Below, in pieces: positions 1 to 11,239 of a stretch of DNA of 64,000 bases. The DNA comes from Persicaria tinctoria (taxonomy: Eukaryota; Streptophyta; Magnoliopsida; Caryophyllales; Polygonaceae). The position numbers were made by a program, and so were the translations under genes. The stretch lies in assembly GCA_037127255.1 (NCBI GenBank), contig JBANSL010000007.1, forward strand, positions 64,279,038 to 64,343,037, in the 5' to 3' direction. The stretch's first letter is position 1, and the number at the start of each line of letters is the position of its first letter. The notes under the pieces are model-generated. The model did not search any database, was not told the DNA's origin, and saw nothing but the letters and a program-made list of their open reading frames with translations.

Positions 1-15
1 GATATAATTCTTTCA

Positions 16-290
16 GATTTGGCATACATATCTAGTTCCATGTAGGAACCGGACAACTACAATCCTTCCAACAGTGAAAAGATCCAGACCAACACATGTA
101 GTTGCAGACTTTTCATCAAAGAGGTCCTACACGTGTCACTGAATACATCCTCAAAAGGTCATACCGTATGTTTCGAATGCATGCCTGCTCAAGCTACATA
201 TTCAAAATTTCATGAGAAACATATACGAAAGATATGGTGATGTTTTATTTCAGCCTGACATAATGGCTCCAGGAGTTGCAATATTAGCAT
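16..290 (+). pseudogene. Subtilisin-like serine protease (S8 subtilase) fragment
   Basis: Read in shifting frames, this stretch encodes LAYISSS, then RNRTTTILPTVKRSRPTH, VVADFSS, RGPTRVTEYILK and finally PDIMAPGVAILAY. These match the plant subtilase block (ATI..TV...PVVA.FSSRGP, then KPDI.APG.NILA) that lies just before the catalytic-serine motif. One extra base near 40 and one near 117 break the frame. The ~120 bp between EYILK and PDIMAPG ends in ttatttcag, so it may be a decayed intron. The catalytic GTSMSCPH motif is not seen downstream and the reading ends in a stop soon after ILAY. Family membership is clear; this is a dead fragment, not a gene. Confidence 0.75.
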
Positions 291-540
291 ATTGAAGAGG
301 AGGTTATGGAGGCTCCCGCTAGCATATGGAAAAGATCTGTCCTGGAAGTGCATATCCAAAAGTGCATATTGAACACGGGAAAGTCCTGGAAGGGGAAGAT
401 TTCCATCTCTTTCCCGGGAGGTTATGGATGGAGGCTTCTCGGATGTGGGTGTTCTACTTTTTTTTTTGTCTAAAAAAATTTAATCCAAAAATAAAAATAT
501 ATACTATAAATGGAATGGGTAACGGATTGGATACCGGCGA

Positions 541-712
541 TCGCGGATGACTCGAGCTACAGGCGCCGCTACATCGACGGTCGCAGATGTCTCGAGTTGC
601 AGGCGCGGCTACACCGACGGTCGTGGATGTCTCGACCTGTAGGCGCAGGTACACGTGTGGTCGCGAATGTTTTGGGTTGCATGCGCTGGTACACGTGCGG
701 TCGCGGATGTCT
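541..712. repeat. 40-bp tandem repeat, 4.3 copies
   Basis: Four consecutive 40-bp units start at 541, 581, 621 and 661, each beginning tcgcggatg or a close variant, with a fifth partial unit at 701-712. The core reads tcgcggatgtctcgagttgc, then aggcgcggctacac. The repeat is much richer in GC than its flanks. Reading frames crossing it are repeat translations and are not called as genes. Confidence 0.85.
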
Positions 713-1435
713 ATGAAGTCTAAACCGTCCTTTTTTTACCTTATGTAAGATGTATTCGTGTAAAACCCTCTATCCTCATCCCAACTTTCATCTTCTTCCT
801 GCTCCTTCAATCAGTTGATTAACAATTTTCATTCTTACCCCAGATGCAAATTGTTTGCCCAATTTCATCAAACCACACACAATTGAAGATCTCAAGCTTC
901 CCTGAATCAAAAACCATGAAAGCTTTCAGAGTCCACATGTCTAATCTCGACCTAAATCCCTACCAATTTCGAAGAATCAAAATAAAGGGGCGAATAAAGA
1001 GACGCTCTGAGAAGAAATCATCGGGATGGTCGCTCGCAATCCAAGCTGCAAAGAGGGTCTAGAGATTCTGTTCTTTTCCCTAGAATCATCGGGATGATGC
1101 TCTCTTTTCATGGGAGCGAGCGTGGTTGCTGTTCGGTGTGCGGGTATGGCTTGTTGTCTTCGCACCACATACGCAATTCCTACCGATGCCTTTGAAAATA
1201 ACTATGTGGAGGAACCCTTGCCGATGGTGAAACCGGGGAGGAAAGCAAAAACACATAATTCTTTAAAATATGCCACTCATATATACAAAGCTATTCAATC
1301 ACCACAACTACCTCTGAATCAAAATGGTTCCAGATGCAGTAGCAACTCCCCTATTTACCAAGCCTCAAGTCGCTTGTTTTAGTAGCAACAAGTAGTATTG
1401 ATGTTAGAGTGATATAGAAAGTAGTATTGGTATTA
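713..1435. other. Intergenic, no recognised gene
   Basis: Short open frames exist at 844-1062 and 1110-1382, but neither shows a family motif or convincing splice context. Nothing is supported here. Confidence 0.5.
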
Positions 1436-1990
1436 GAGCGACAGTTGAATCTCAAATTTTCTGATCCTATCCAGACACATAGCGAGTCATTCAAACAAAC
1501 CATGTTATAAATAACAGGAAATCAACAAGTTCCATGTCACAACATCCTTATCCACCATCTTCACGAATACCAACTCGGAATCCTCGATCAAAACAATCTT
1601 TGAATAGAAGCTAAACATTGAACTTTCTAAAATGCTATCTAAACTCAATCCTACCATGATAGCAATAGCATACCCTTGCTTACCCTCCATTAATTATCGC
1701 TCTTAAATTGGTCAAATCATAGAGTAAGTTTAACAAAGTAAGCCTAGTTGTTTCAACTCCCCCTTCAACTCTTATATAATAAAACACCTTGATCGCCTCT
1801 TGATACAACCCATTATGAACATATCTAACAATAAAAGAAATACAAGCAGCAACGTTTCTTTCAAGCATTTTATCAAACACTTTCTATGCATCATTCAATA
1901 ACCCACGTTTTCCCATTCAATTCCACCAAACTACTAGCCATATAAACACAACCTCCAAGTCCAACTTTCATCACATATAATACATCTCTA
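1436..1990 (-). pseudogene. Pentatricopeptide repeat (PPR) protein fragment, CRR21-like
   Basis: From high to low coordinates the minus strand reads RDVLYVMKVGLGGCVYMASS, then VFDKMLERNVAACISF, YVHNGLYQEAIKVFYYIRVEG, a GKQGYAIAIMVGLSLDSIL segment, VFVKMVDKDVVTWNLLISCYL, and beyond a stop HGLFE. Two or more 35-residue PPR units are evident. From memory the order resembles the chloroplast editing factor CRR21 (At5g55740), a plastid RNA-binding PLS-class PPR protein; that assignment is an inference. In-frame stops occur near 1904, 1503 and 1486, and there is a small indel around 1690. Both ends of the protein are missing, so this is a truncated pseudogene. Confidence 0.75.
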
Positions 1991-3214
1991 GATTAGGAGT
2001 ATAGGAACCTGTAAAACCTCGATCTAACCTGTTTTAAGCATTTACACTACATCATCAAAGCAAATCAACTACATATTAGGATTTTACATACATTTTCTCA
2101 ACTAGAACCATATCCACACATAGATTTTCAACTTAACCTCATCGATCTAGATTTTGACAATAATAACTTGAATTAAAGAAAATAAAATTTTAAAATACTA
2201 GCAAAACTAGAAATCGAATGAAATGGAAAATTACCTCTAATTCGACATTGCAAGTGTAGGGCGAGTAATTGAGTAAGAGGATGTTCATGACGCTATTAAA
2301 GGTAAGAGGAAACCAAATAGGGTGTAGTGTGAACTAGAGAGATTGAGCCATAGATTGCCACCATGGGAGCCAAGGAGAGAGTTAGAGAGATAGGTCAGGG
2401 TGGGATGGAGGTAGACAGAAAATTGATCTGATGAAAAGAGAAGGGAAACCCGATTAAATTGTGGGGGTAACAATTAGAGTTTATTGTTTGAGGGATAAAA
2501 AGAAAACATTATATTGAGGATTAAAACCAAACATTTTGAGGATGGATTGGGTTTGGGATTCCTTTCTTGGGCTAGCTTTTATGGCAAACAAACAAGCATA
2601 ACTCTTCAATAGATTTGTTTCATAATATGTTTAGCAAACCAAAACTACGATATTTTAGATTAAACGATAATATTTTAGTTTAAACAACGTTTTTTTAGTT
2701 CAAACACAATGGTTTTTTTGTTCAAAATGGTGATGTTTTAATTTAAAATTGTGTCAGTAGTTGTTATATATTTTTTTTCTCTTTAAACGTAAAAACGAAG
2801 TCGTTTTAATCGATAACAACATTTTTTTCGTCTAAAAATATATCTTTTGAAACCTACAAACTACCAACTTCAAAACATGATGTCGTTTCAATATGAAACT
2901 TATTGTTCTCTTAACATGCAATAACATGTAACAGGATATACAAACTTTAAACTTGCATAATTTCTTATATAGTTATCGAATTTAGTAATATAACCTCTTA
3001 TTTCGAAGCTCTTTGGTTGAGTTATATTGCCAAAATATCAAATTAAATAAAATATAAAAGAATCGTGCTTTATTAAAAGACATTTGAAATAATTAATCTG
3101 TATTTAACTTTCAAACGGTCATAACTTTTTACTCGTTTATCGGATTCAGGCAAAAAATATATCAAAACGAAGCTATCGATGCGTAGAACAAATATAGGTG
3201 GTTCGTTGGATGAA
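1991..3214. other. AT-rich intergenic DNA
   Basis: No supported gene. Around 2650-2760 the sequence is built from loosely repeated ttttagtttaaac-type words. The 62-codon minus-strand frame at 2285-2473 shows no family signature. Confidence 0.5.
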
Positions 3215-3275
3215 GGGGGGGGGGGGGGGGGCGTATGCTCCCGCTTGCCCCTGCCTAGATCCGTCTATGACTGTA
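3215..3275. mobile_element. G17 tract and hAT-like terminus fragment
   Basis: An uninterrupted run of 17 G (3215-3231) is followed by cgtatgctcccgcttgcc, then cctgcctagatccgtctatg. The complement of the right end (cggatctaggcaggggc) resembles the CAGGGGCGGATC-type termini of plant TTF-domain hAT elements, as in the hAT right end at 33618-33630 in this window. No partner terminus or TSD was found, so only a fragment is claimed. Confidence 0.35.
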
Positions 3276-3339
3276 AGTAAATTATCCTGTACCGATATTA
3301 TTGGAGGGTAAATTTTCACAACTTTGGAATGATGATGAT

Positions 3340-3880
3340 CTCATATTAAATTAATCAAGTATTAAATTGTGATTAATTTAATTGACATTCATTATTAAAA
3401 TGGAAGAATGATCTAGAAAACTTGGGTTGAAATTTGACATATAAAAAGATACATATGCAAGTTTTCCCAAAGGCCCAAGAAATCAAGGCCCAATTCAAAT
3501 ATAGGCAGTTGCAACAAAATAAAACTGCTGTAGCCAGAAGGGAAGTTACACGGAAGAAAACTGTACAAGAGAGAGTGGGGGGAATAATAACTGTGAGGTA
3601 ACTACTCCTATTGCTCCCTATAAAAGACAAAAGAAATAGGGGCTGCTGGATTTTTCTTATTTCTGCCTCCCATCATCAACGGAGCAGTTAACACATTTTC
3701 TCTCTCCTGCTGGTTTTCTTTTGCCTCCTGAAGAAACACCTGCAAACACCCACAAAACAAAACCCAGTAAAAGAGAGCTTTCTCCTGTCAACCCCCAAAA
3801 GGGAAGGTAGAAATCCAAATCCTCCCTTGGTCAGTCCATTGTTTTTCTTGCAGGTAAATACAATGGAGACTAGTGGGGCG
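3340..3880 (+). promoter_or_regulatory. Promoter-like or LTR-like segment with TATA box
   Basis: A consensus plant TATA box, TATAAAAG at 3619-3626, is followed by a pyrimidine-rich leader (ttctctctcctgctggttttc). No coding region follows that I recognise, so this may be a remnant LTR or a promoter of an unassigned transcript. No TG...CA borders or TSD could be fixed. Confidence 0.25.
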
Positions 3881-3885
3881 TTGTA

Positions 3886-3951
3886 GGTTCGAAATTGAGA
3901 GTTTCACCTAGCGCCAAAATTTGTAGTCGGTTCGAAATTGAGAGTTTCACC
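3886..3951. repeat. 23-bp direct repeat, 43-bp spacing
   Basis: The 23-bp word starting ggttcgaaattgagagtttc occurs at 3886-3908 and again, identical, at 3929-3951. The second copy is followed by cgctacactcgatcccggcg. It looks like a small tandem duplication. Confidence 0.8.
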
Positions 3952-4234
3952 GCTACACTCGATCCCGGCGTGGATCGGTTCACAGGGACGAGATGCTGCC
4001 AGATTTTTCCTAGAGGGTTTTGATTACCAGACAGTGTCAATCGGCTCTCTATACTAAGGAGGACTATTAGGATGATAAACAGAGCAAATGCTCATTCAAA
4101 CTAAAAATGGATTTGCCCCTGCTAGCCTTCAATCAAAATAACAAAAACAGAGCCTACGAATGCTCTCTAATTGCTGCCAAATTTGCAATTCGCAGGCTAA
4201 CCTTAAACTGTCTCCGGTTGCTACCAAATTGCAA

Positions 4235-5090
4235 CTAGTCTAAATTGGTGATGAAAAAAAAAGGAAGGGGGAAGTTGATTAAAATTAAGGGGAATTCATT
4301 GAGCAATCGTACCATGGAATCAGCCGAAGTGGTACTGGCCTCGATTATGCCACGACACGTTCGGAGCTTCGTCAAGTCCCGCACAGCTTTCCGCACCTTC
4401 ACCCGCTCAGAAGCGGGAGCTTCTGGCCTCCTTTCCCGGTTGTCCCAAAAGAAAAAAAAACCTAGAACTCTTGCCATCTTCAAATCAAGGGCAAATTTCA
4501 GGGTTCAATTCACCTGCTTCATCCCGAGCCTGGAATTCCGACTACCCAAATTCGTAAACCCTAAAATCACAGTTAAAGAAAATCAGTTGAATGCGTAAAT
4601 TGAACATTCAATTGAAAGGGGATTCATTTGGGGATATGAAATCTAAGTCGAGAATCGTCTAAAGTCGGGATTGAATAACAAAATCAGGGGCAGAAATTCA
4701 CAAATGAAAACCCTAAAACATACCTAGTTGGAGGCACTTGGGATTGGAAGGTCTCTGCTACGTGCCTTGTCGTCGAAGCTGGATCCCTCGCTTCAACCCC
4801 TTCTGTTTCAACTTTCCATTGCCCAAATTCAGCACTTCAAGCCTGGGTGTTGCCGTTGCTTCGAACATCGCAGTTGCACTCGCTTGTCGCTGGGAGGAAA
4901 GATGAACAAAGGGGGAAAATACGTGTTTTGTCTTGAAAAAAATGAGATGGGTTAATTTGTTAATTATTTGAACCCGGTTTAGCAGCAATACACACAAACA
5001 AAAAATTGAGGGATACTGGGCCGAGCTCGGAAAAAAGATGGAAGGAAAAAGACTGGGCCTGATTTGATCAAATTTGAAACTGGGCTTGAT
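4235..5090 (-). other. Possible non-coding exons of an unassigned minus-strand transcript
   Basis: On the minus strand a GC-balanced segment (about 5000-4725) ends at a good donor, ctag|gtatgtttt. About 170 bp later a possible acceptor, tgtgattttag, precedes further exon-like sequence with a short frame starting at 4483. No protein family is recognised and the frames are short, so this is only exon-like composition and splice context. Short inverted and direct repeats lie at 4150-4245 (two versions of ttgctaccaaattgcaa). Confidence 0.2.
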
Positions 5091-5449
5091 CATCCGAAAA
5101 TCTTAAACAAGGGAAATTAAGCAGCATATTTGCAAATCATATATGATCATTGATCACTAATATATATGTATAGTTTGTATACGGTGCATTTCATGGTAGC
5201 ATCTATACTATACATGTATATGTCTTCGGCTTTATTAGAAAAAAGGGGTTTAATTATGAAACCCACCCATTAAAATATAAGAATTATAATTGGCACAAAT
5301 TAAGAATTCGAGTTTGATCAAAATATAAAATTAAACTCGTCAAATATTCTTTGCCAATTAATTCTAGTGGGTCAATTTCAAAATGATTCATAAACAAAAA
5401 CGGAGTCAAAACCTCAAATCAAGTTTCACCAAATATAAACTTGGTTTAA

Positions 5450-6665
5450 GGTAGAACTACGTAAAGACTTGACACCGTAAAATCGGTTACGTAGGTAGCC
5501 CGATATGAAATCCTAAAAATATATCGGGTACAGTCGTCCGCCCCTAAATTCACTCTCAAATGAATATGAGGTTAAATCCCATTAAATTAAATCATTTCGT
5601 TAAAGGAACTACGAGTGATTTGATTCTCTTCTAAGAGATATGTAGGAAACCCGATACAAAGCTATAACTCATCGAGTTCAATCACACGGTCCTCAAATGA
5701 CCAAAAGGGTAAAACCACACAATCAAATTGGTTCCTTCTTTTAAGAACTACGCAAGATTTGATCCTGTCCAAACGGGTACGTAGGTAGCTCAACATAACG
5801 CTTATGCTCGTCGAGTACAATCAAAATCAAATCGGTTCGTTTAGAACTACGTAAAGACTTGACGCCTCCTATCGGCTACGTAGGTAACTCGATATTAAAT
5901 TCTAAAAATATATCGGGTACAGTCATCAACCTCTAAATTTCTTTTAAATGAATATGAGGTCAAAATCAAACAAATTCAAATTGTCCATTCTGACTCGATA
6001 TAAAGCTTCTGCTCGTCGAGTTCAATCATCACTCTCAAATGATCTCTCACGATCAAACGCAAATACAAAATTTATTTTTGTCCCGAACTACGGTGACTTG
6101 ATTCCACCAAACATGTGGATACGTAGGAAACTCGGTGTAAATCAAATTCTCCCCGAGTCCAGTCACACCCAAACTTTCAAACAAATCTTTCCAAATTCAT
6201 TTGTCGACTCTAGTCGTCCCAAATGTCAAAATTTCCATCAAAGCCAAAGTGTCCACTTTAACTCGATACAAAGCTTCTGCTCATCGAGTTTGGTCACCAA
6301 GCTCAAAATCAAATTCCACCATTCCCAAATTGACCTCTAAGTCAAATCAAAACAAATCAAACTCCACATCAAAGTCAAATCGTTTTCTATGCAAATGATA
6401 GGCGGGTTACTTGAGTTACCCTTCCGAGAAGGTGGGCTCAGGTTACTCGGGTGGAGTGTTGTTCGAGCTACCCTTCGTAGAAGGTGGGTTTGGACTTCAT
6501 CCTCTGATGTATACAAGAAAACGAAACCAAACCCAAATCAAATCAAACACAAAATCAAATCCAAAACAATCCAAACACAAAATCCAAAACACTCGGAACT
6601 ACGTGAGGCTTGATTCTCTCCCAAGAGATACGTAGGCAACCCGCTAAATTCCGGGTGCAGCCTAA
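5450..6665 (+). repeat. Cluster of a degenerate ~75-bp motif
   Basis: At least six copies of one motif begin near 5453, 5607, 5745, 5848, 6088 and 6595. Each runs gaactacgt, a variable cttgat-containing stretch, a second block tacgtaggnaacccg, then cggg or tcgag followed by tncagtc or ttcaatca. Spacing is irregular, so it is not a simple satellite. The same motif recurs at 20135-20735 and 23825-24100. Open frames across the cluster have repeat-like composition and are not called as genes. Confidence 0.7.
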
Positions 6666-6769
6666 ATCACCAAAACCATTCAAATCTTGGTATCGATACG
6701 ACTTCGAATCAAGAGGATAACCAAGAGGGGTCGAACTCAAATATTAAAAATCAAATAAAATGTGTTGTA

Positions 6770-7209
6770 CGATTATTAGTGCATTTTTGTCCAACAGATA
6801 TAATATAGATTTGTTTGCAAGCTCTTCTTCTTAGAGGATGAACATAAAAAAAAACTAAACTAATGCATAAAGTTCTTTAACTGCTCACAATTTCAACCAA
6901 ATTGCTTTTTTGATTTTCATTCTAGGAATTGTAGTGCAACTTTCATGTTTCTATGGACATTCAAAATTGCCAGGTAAACAAGAAAATCATATGCAAATGA
7001 AAGAAATATACTTTGATGGAATCACACAGGATAGTAGTAGGCGACGTCTTTGTTATAGACTCTTCATCTCACTACAGAAGTAGAAGAAAACTATCATGGT
7101 AGAAGCAAGAAAGGCAAAATGAAAAGGGAAGAAGCAACCCGTAACATTGGAAGCAAGGTGTTTTCAATAGTAAGCAAGTAAGAAAATCAAGTCGAAAGCA
7201 TCACAAAGT
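6770..7209. other. Intergenic, no recognised gene
   Basis: AT-rich sequence between the motif cluster and the first YSL pseudogene. Nothing supportable seen on either strand. Confidence 0.5.
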
Positions 7210-8095
7210 CCCTCATGGTCTTGTAAAAGATCACAAAAAAGGTTGAAGACTCTATCACCAAGGACCATCGCTATAGAAATAAAGACATACAAAATCAACC
7301 GGAAAAAAAAGGAATTTCATTTTCAATTGATGGGAGATAAACACTTACAAGGGTTTGGCAATAAGAAAATTTAGATAAAAATAATGTAGTAATTAATTGC
7401 CATGTTAGATGGATTTCTTATCTACATTCTTGGACGAAGACATATATCAATCTATTTGACCTTAATGTCAGAAGATGGTAAGAATGCACTCTTGAAAATT
7501 GCAAGTTCCATCAATTGCTTTCCCATACGCAAAAGGAGAAAGGCTTCCAACAGGTAGCAATCTTGTAAGTTCATCCCTTAAATTGGTATAAGAAATGAAT
7601 AAGTGAAACTATTCTCTTCATTATTATCCTTCTGTTTGACCCCTTCTATTAGGATTTTGTCTGAATATCTATACAATATGTGTGCCGATATTTACATTAA
7701 AACAATAGAACCTGGTTTTTGTAATTTAACCAGGTGCATATCAATGACTTAAAAATTTTTTTCTGTCAATTGAAGCAATCTTCATAATACTAGTTTGGTT
7801 TTGTATATAAGAAATATCAGTTGTGCATATTAAAATTAATTAGGTTGATATACGAACTAAAAGTTACCTTGTAACCTTGCAATCCTAACAAGTCATTTTC
7901 ATTGAGACTCCCATCATACCATTGACCTTTTTTATTGGCAATGAGAGGCCATAGTAAACCCCATGAAAAAAAGGATCCAACCACGAGGGAATAGTTCTTT
8001 GTCCAATCATTTATCACCCCAACACCTATGTAACTCAGGGAGAAATTGAAGTAGAACCTGCACATTTTCAACATAAAGAAGTGAAATTATTAAAC
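7210..8095 (-). pseudogene. Yellow-stripe-like (YSL/OPT family) transporter pseudogene, truncated copy
   Basis: One exon (about 8062-7877) follows a tgtgcag-like acceptor and encodes FYFNFSLSYIGVGVI, then SWGLLWPLIANKKGQWY and LLGLQGYK. This is the YSL block SW.(I/L)(M/L)WPLI...KG.WY...L.GL.GYKVFI. After a ~580-bp intron the next exon (about 7295-7215) continues YVFISIAMVLGDRVFNLF. YSL proteins are membrane transporters of metal-nicotianamine chelates. Here the acceptor of the second exon is tgtat instead of the tgcag kept at the paralogous site near 17928, and homology stops abruptly at about 7210. All other exons are missing, so the copy is dead. Confidence 0.8.
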
Positions 8096-8294
8096 AACAA
8101 TACGTAATAAAATTGTATGGACTAGTCGAGGATAAATAAGACATGATTTAACATGCTTTGTTTCTTATTTTCTTCCATTTCATTGATCCCTTTTAGAAGA
8201 TAAATATTTTTCTAAATATTTTAGATTATCGATTCTTCTTTTTCTTTTTTAACTCAAGTATACTTAGGATAATGCTTGAGAAATGATATCTTAC

Positions 8295-9735
8295 TGTGAG
8301 GGCAGCTCCGAATCTAGTTTATGGAAATCGCCCTAATCAATCACTCCGGTGCCTCCTGCTCCTTCACTTCCCTTCGCTATTTCCCATTCACTTTCCTTCC
8401 ACGTTACCTTATCATCGGCGACTAGCAAGGATGGATGCCACTATGAGAGCAGCTCCGAATTTGGTTTACGGGAATTGCTTAAATTGTCCTAATCAATCAC
8501 TTCGGTGGCTCCTGCTCCTCCATTTTCCTTCCCCAAACTTGTATCTCAATTTGTTTCTCCCGTTTTTGTTAATAAAGTTAGGTCTTCCATTGAGATGAAT
8601 ATCTTCCAGTCAAACCTTGCATTAAATGTAATTAGTGTTCTAGTTGTAGTCTTGATTATATATACGATTTCTTTTATTTGGACTCTTTTATCAATATTTT
8701 TTTTTGTTGATAGTCTTGATGGCGGACCATAACAATGTTGGGACCGCGCCCCATCCCATCGACTCGAAAGCTATGCTTTTCGGGATGGATGGGGAAGAAG
8801 CAGCAAACATGGTGGCTCTTCTACTCACTACCGACAGTGAACCTGCACGCACTGCCTTGCAGAGGTTGCATGCTATCCCCATGGCTAACCGGCCTAACCC
8901 ACGACCCCATCTAAGGAGGGTTTGTTGGGCAGACTTGGGCATCAATATTGAAATAGCACAGCGTCTTCGGGAATCCAGCCATATCACTATTTTTATTCTG
9001 CCTAAACGCTTATTCTCTGCCATGCCCTAGAGTTTCCAAGCCACAAGATCAACCGTACATTTACTGTTTTGAGTTTCCATGTGATGGTGTAACAGGGATT
9101 TCATATTTGGTGTTTATATTTCAGTCTTTCTCTTCTGATAGTTCACTTTAATCTCTATAATGGGCCTTAAGCCTTTAGTTTAAGTTGGATCGCCCTAATC
9201 AATCACTCCCGTGCCTCCTGCTCCTACACTTCCCTTCCCTATTTCCCATTCACTTTCCTTCCACGCTACATTATCACCGGTGACTAGCAAGGACAGATGC
9301 CATTGTGAGGGCAACTCCGAATTTGGATTACGGGAATTGCTTAAATTGCCCTAATCTATCACTCTGGTGGCTTCTGCTCCTCCATTTTCCTTCCCCGTTT
9401 CCCCTTCACTTTCCTTCCCTATTTCCCCTTCATTTTCCTTCCCCGTTTCCCCATCTTTAGTGACCAGCTAGGATATATACCATCATGAAGGCCGCTTTGG
9501 ATCTGGTTTATGGGGATCACCCTAATCAATCGATTCCGATGCCTCATGCTCCTCCATTTTCCTTCCCTGATTCCCCTTCACTTTCTTTCCTCGTTTCCCC
9601 ATCATTGGTGACCAACATGCCATAGTGAGGGCAACTCTGAATCTGGTTTACGAGAATCGCCAAAATCGCTCTAATCAATCACTCTAGTGCCTCCTGCTCC
9701 TACACTTTCCTTCCCCGTTTCCCCATGAAAAAGGA
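8295..9735 (+). repeat. ~148-bp degenerate tandem repeat array with an internal island
   Basis: The unit gtgagggcagctccgaatc, tggtttacgggaatcgcc, cctaatcaatcactccggtg, cctcctgctcc plus a cttcacttcccttc tract starts at 8295 and again at 8443. After a non-repeat island (about 8545-9185) further copies begin near 9187, 9305, 9487 and 9618. Copies differ by small indels and extra ccttccccgtttcccc words. The island holds a 108-codon frame (8704-9030) with no recognised family. Confidence 0.75.
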
Positions 9736-10126
9736 AAAGCAATCCCTTAAGATGGGTTAGTCACTTCCCATTGGGAATAAGAAGATCTATCCACCATCGA
9801 TGGTTGAGATGGTACCTCCACTATCCAGTGAGATTCAGGAGGTCGATCCACCATCGATGTTCGATATGGTCCCCACGTCACCGAGGATCTGCTGAGCATA
9901 TTTGAGAACCCACCATTAAGGAGTTGTCTATTGCAAAGTTTCTACCCCTTAAGAGTTATAGACTTACTTCTCATAAGTCAAAGAGTTGCTCCTCAAAAGT
10001 CATAGACTAGGTACTCCTGAGTCATAGCTCTACACCTTTAGAAACACACATTACAAAGCTTTTTTTAAATTATACGCCTTTAGAGGCATCCAAATTTAAA
10101 AATAAAACTATATAAAAAAAATTGTG
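9736..10126. other. Intergenic with short imperfect repeats
   Basis: Contains two similar atccaccatcgatg words (9790, 9847) and several ctcataagtcaaaga-type words (9970-10025). No gene is supported. Confidence 0.4.
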
Positions 10127-10131
10127 GTGCG

Positions 10132-11181
10132 TGATAACTCCACTCCCTTGATGAGAATCGGAATTAGTTTCAACGGCTTTGACAGACAGTTTGTGTCAAA
10201 GGTCTTGAAGCTAACAACTATGTTGATGAAACACAAAACCTGTACTTTATTATATTACGTCCGTATATTATATTATGTTATTATATGCTTCCATATTATT
10301 ATTATATATTCACTAACCTTTCAGGAAGCTATTTGAATTATATCTCCTTCCTTAAGCATTCAAAGCTGAGAAAGATCAAATCGAGATCATGGCTTCCAAA
10401 GTTTCCAAAGATAGAAGATTGCGCTCAAGCCATTATCCTCTCTTAGCCGTTGGAGAAGATTCCTTCCTCAAGTGGCGCCGATGATCTTCACTATATAAAG
10501 GAGATGAAGAAGAGAGAGAGGACTGACGCACTTCAAGAATATCATTGCACAATCAGCCTTCAAGCATACTTCTCTCTTCAGCGTGTTCTCTCTGCTTGTT
10601 CTTAAGAGTCTTATATTTTGTTTCAAAGCATTTGAGAGATACACAGTGAGCTTATAGGATATATTTCGAGAGAGTGTTATACTCGAGAGTTTATAACTCA
10701 GGAAGTGAGCACTAGGCTATTGATTCTCGAGAGTAAGAGGATTGTACTAGATAGCTGAGAGAGGTGGGGCTCTTCTAGATTGGTCTAGGACTCCAAGGGA
10801 ACGTGAGTTGACTAGATTGCAATTGTATAGGAGAGAGGCTTCTCGGTGAGCTATTAGGATCCTAAGCTTTGTGAATCAATAAAGCCTGTTGAATCCTAGG
10901 GTTGTGGAAGAACCCTAGGCGGGGACGTAGGCCAAGTTCGTGCCGAACCTCGTTAACAACTCGTTGCGTCCTTTACTTATTGCTTTACCATATTTCCGCA
11001 CTTGGTTCGTATTGTTTAACTTTGTGATTCAGGTTTTCAGAGAAAAGACTAAGTCTAATCTCAAAGGGTTTGGCAAGAGCTTCAAACGTCTTGAGACTTT
11101 CTGCGAAAAACCGGCATACTCTATTCAACCCCCCTTCTAGAGTATCTTTATATTACTTTGTTTTACATTATCGAACCTTCA
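10132..11181 (+). repeat. 5' LTR of the SIRE element
   Basis: 1050 bp, starts tgataactccac and ends gaaccttca. A TATA box (tatataaa, 10492-10499) marks the promoter. It matches 15439-16488 apart from two substitutions seen by eye. The 66-codon frame at 10940-11140 is LTR sequence, not a gene. Confidence 0.95.
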
Positions 11182-11183
11182 AT

Positions 11184-11195
11184 TGGTATCAGAGC
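11184..11195 (+). other. Primer-binding site (initiator Met tRNA)
   Basis: tggtatcagagc, three bases inside the 5' LTR end. It is the usual copia primer site, complementary to the 3' end of initiator methionine tRNA. Confidence 0.9.
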
Positions 11196-11239
11196 TTTAC
11201 TCACTGTTTTTGATCTAACAATCTTGTGAGTTTTCGATC

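Noticed and set aside
4245..4598. 117-codon plus-strand frame as a gene
   Set aside because: Basic, low-information composition; overlaps exon-like signals on the other strand and has no recognised domain.
8704..9030. 108-codon frame as a gene
   Set aside because: No recognised domain, an equally long antisense frame at 8691-9023, and no splice or promoter context.
10940..11140. 66-codon frame repeated at 16247-16447 as a duplicated small gene
   Set aside because: Both lie in the paired SIRE LTRs downstream of the LTR promoter; no coding signal beyond being open.
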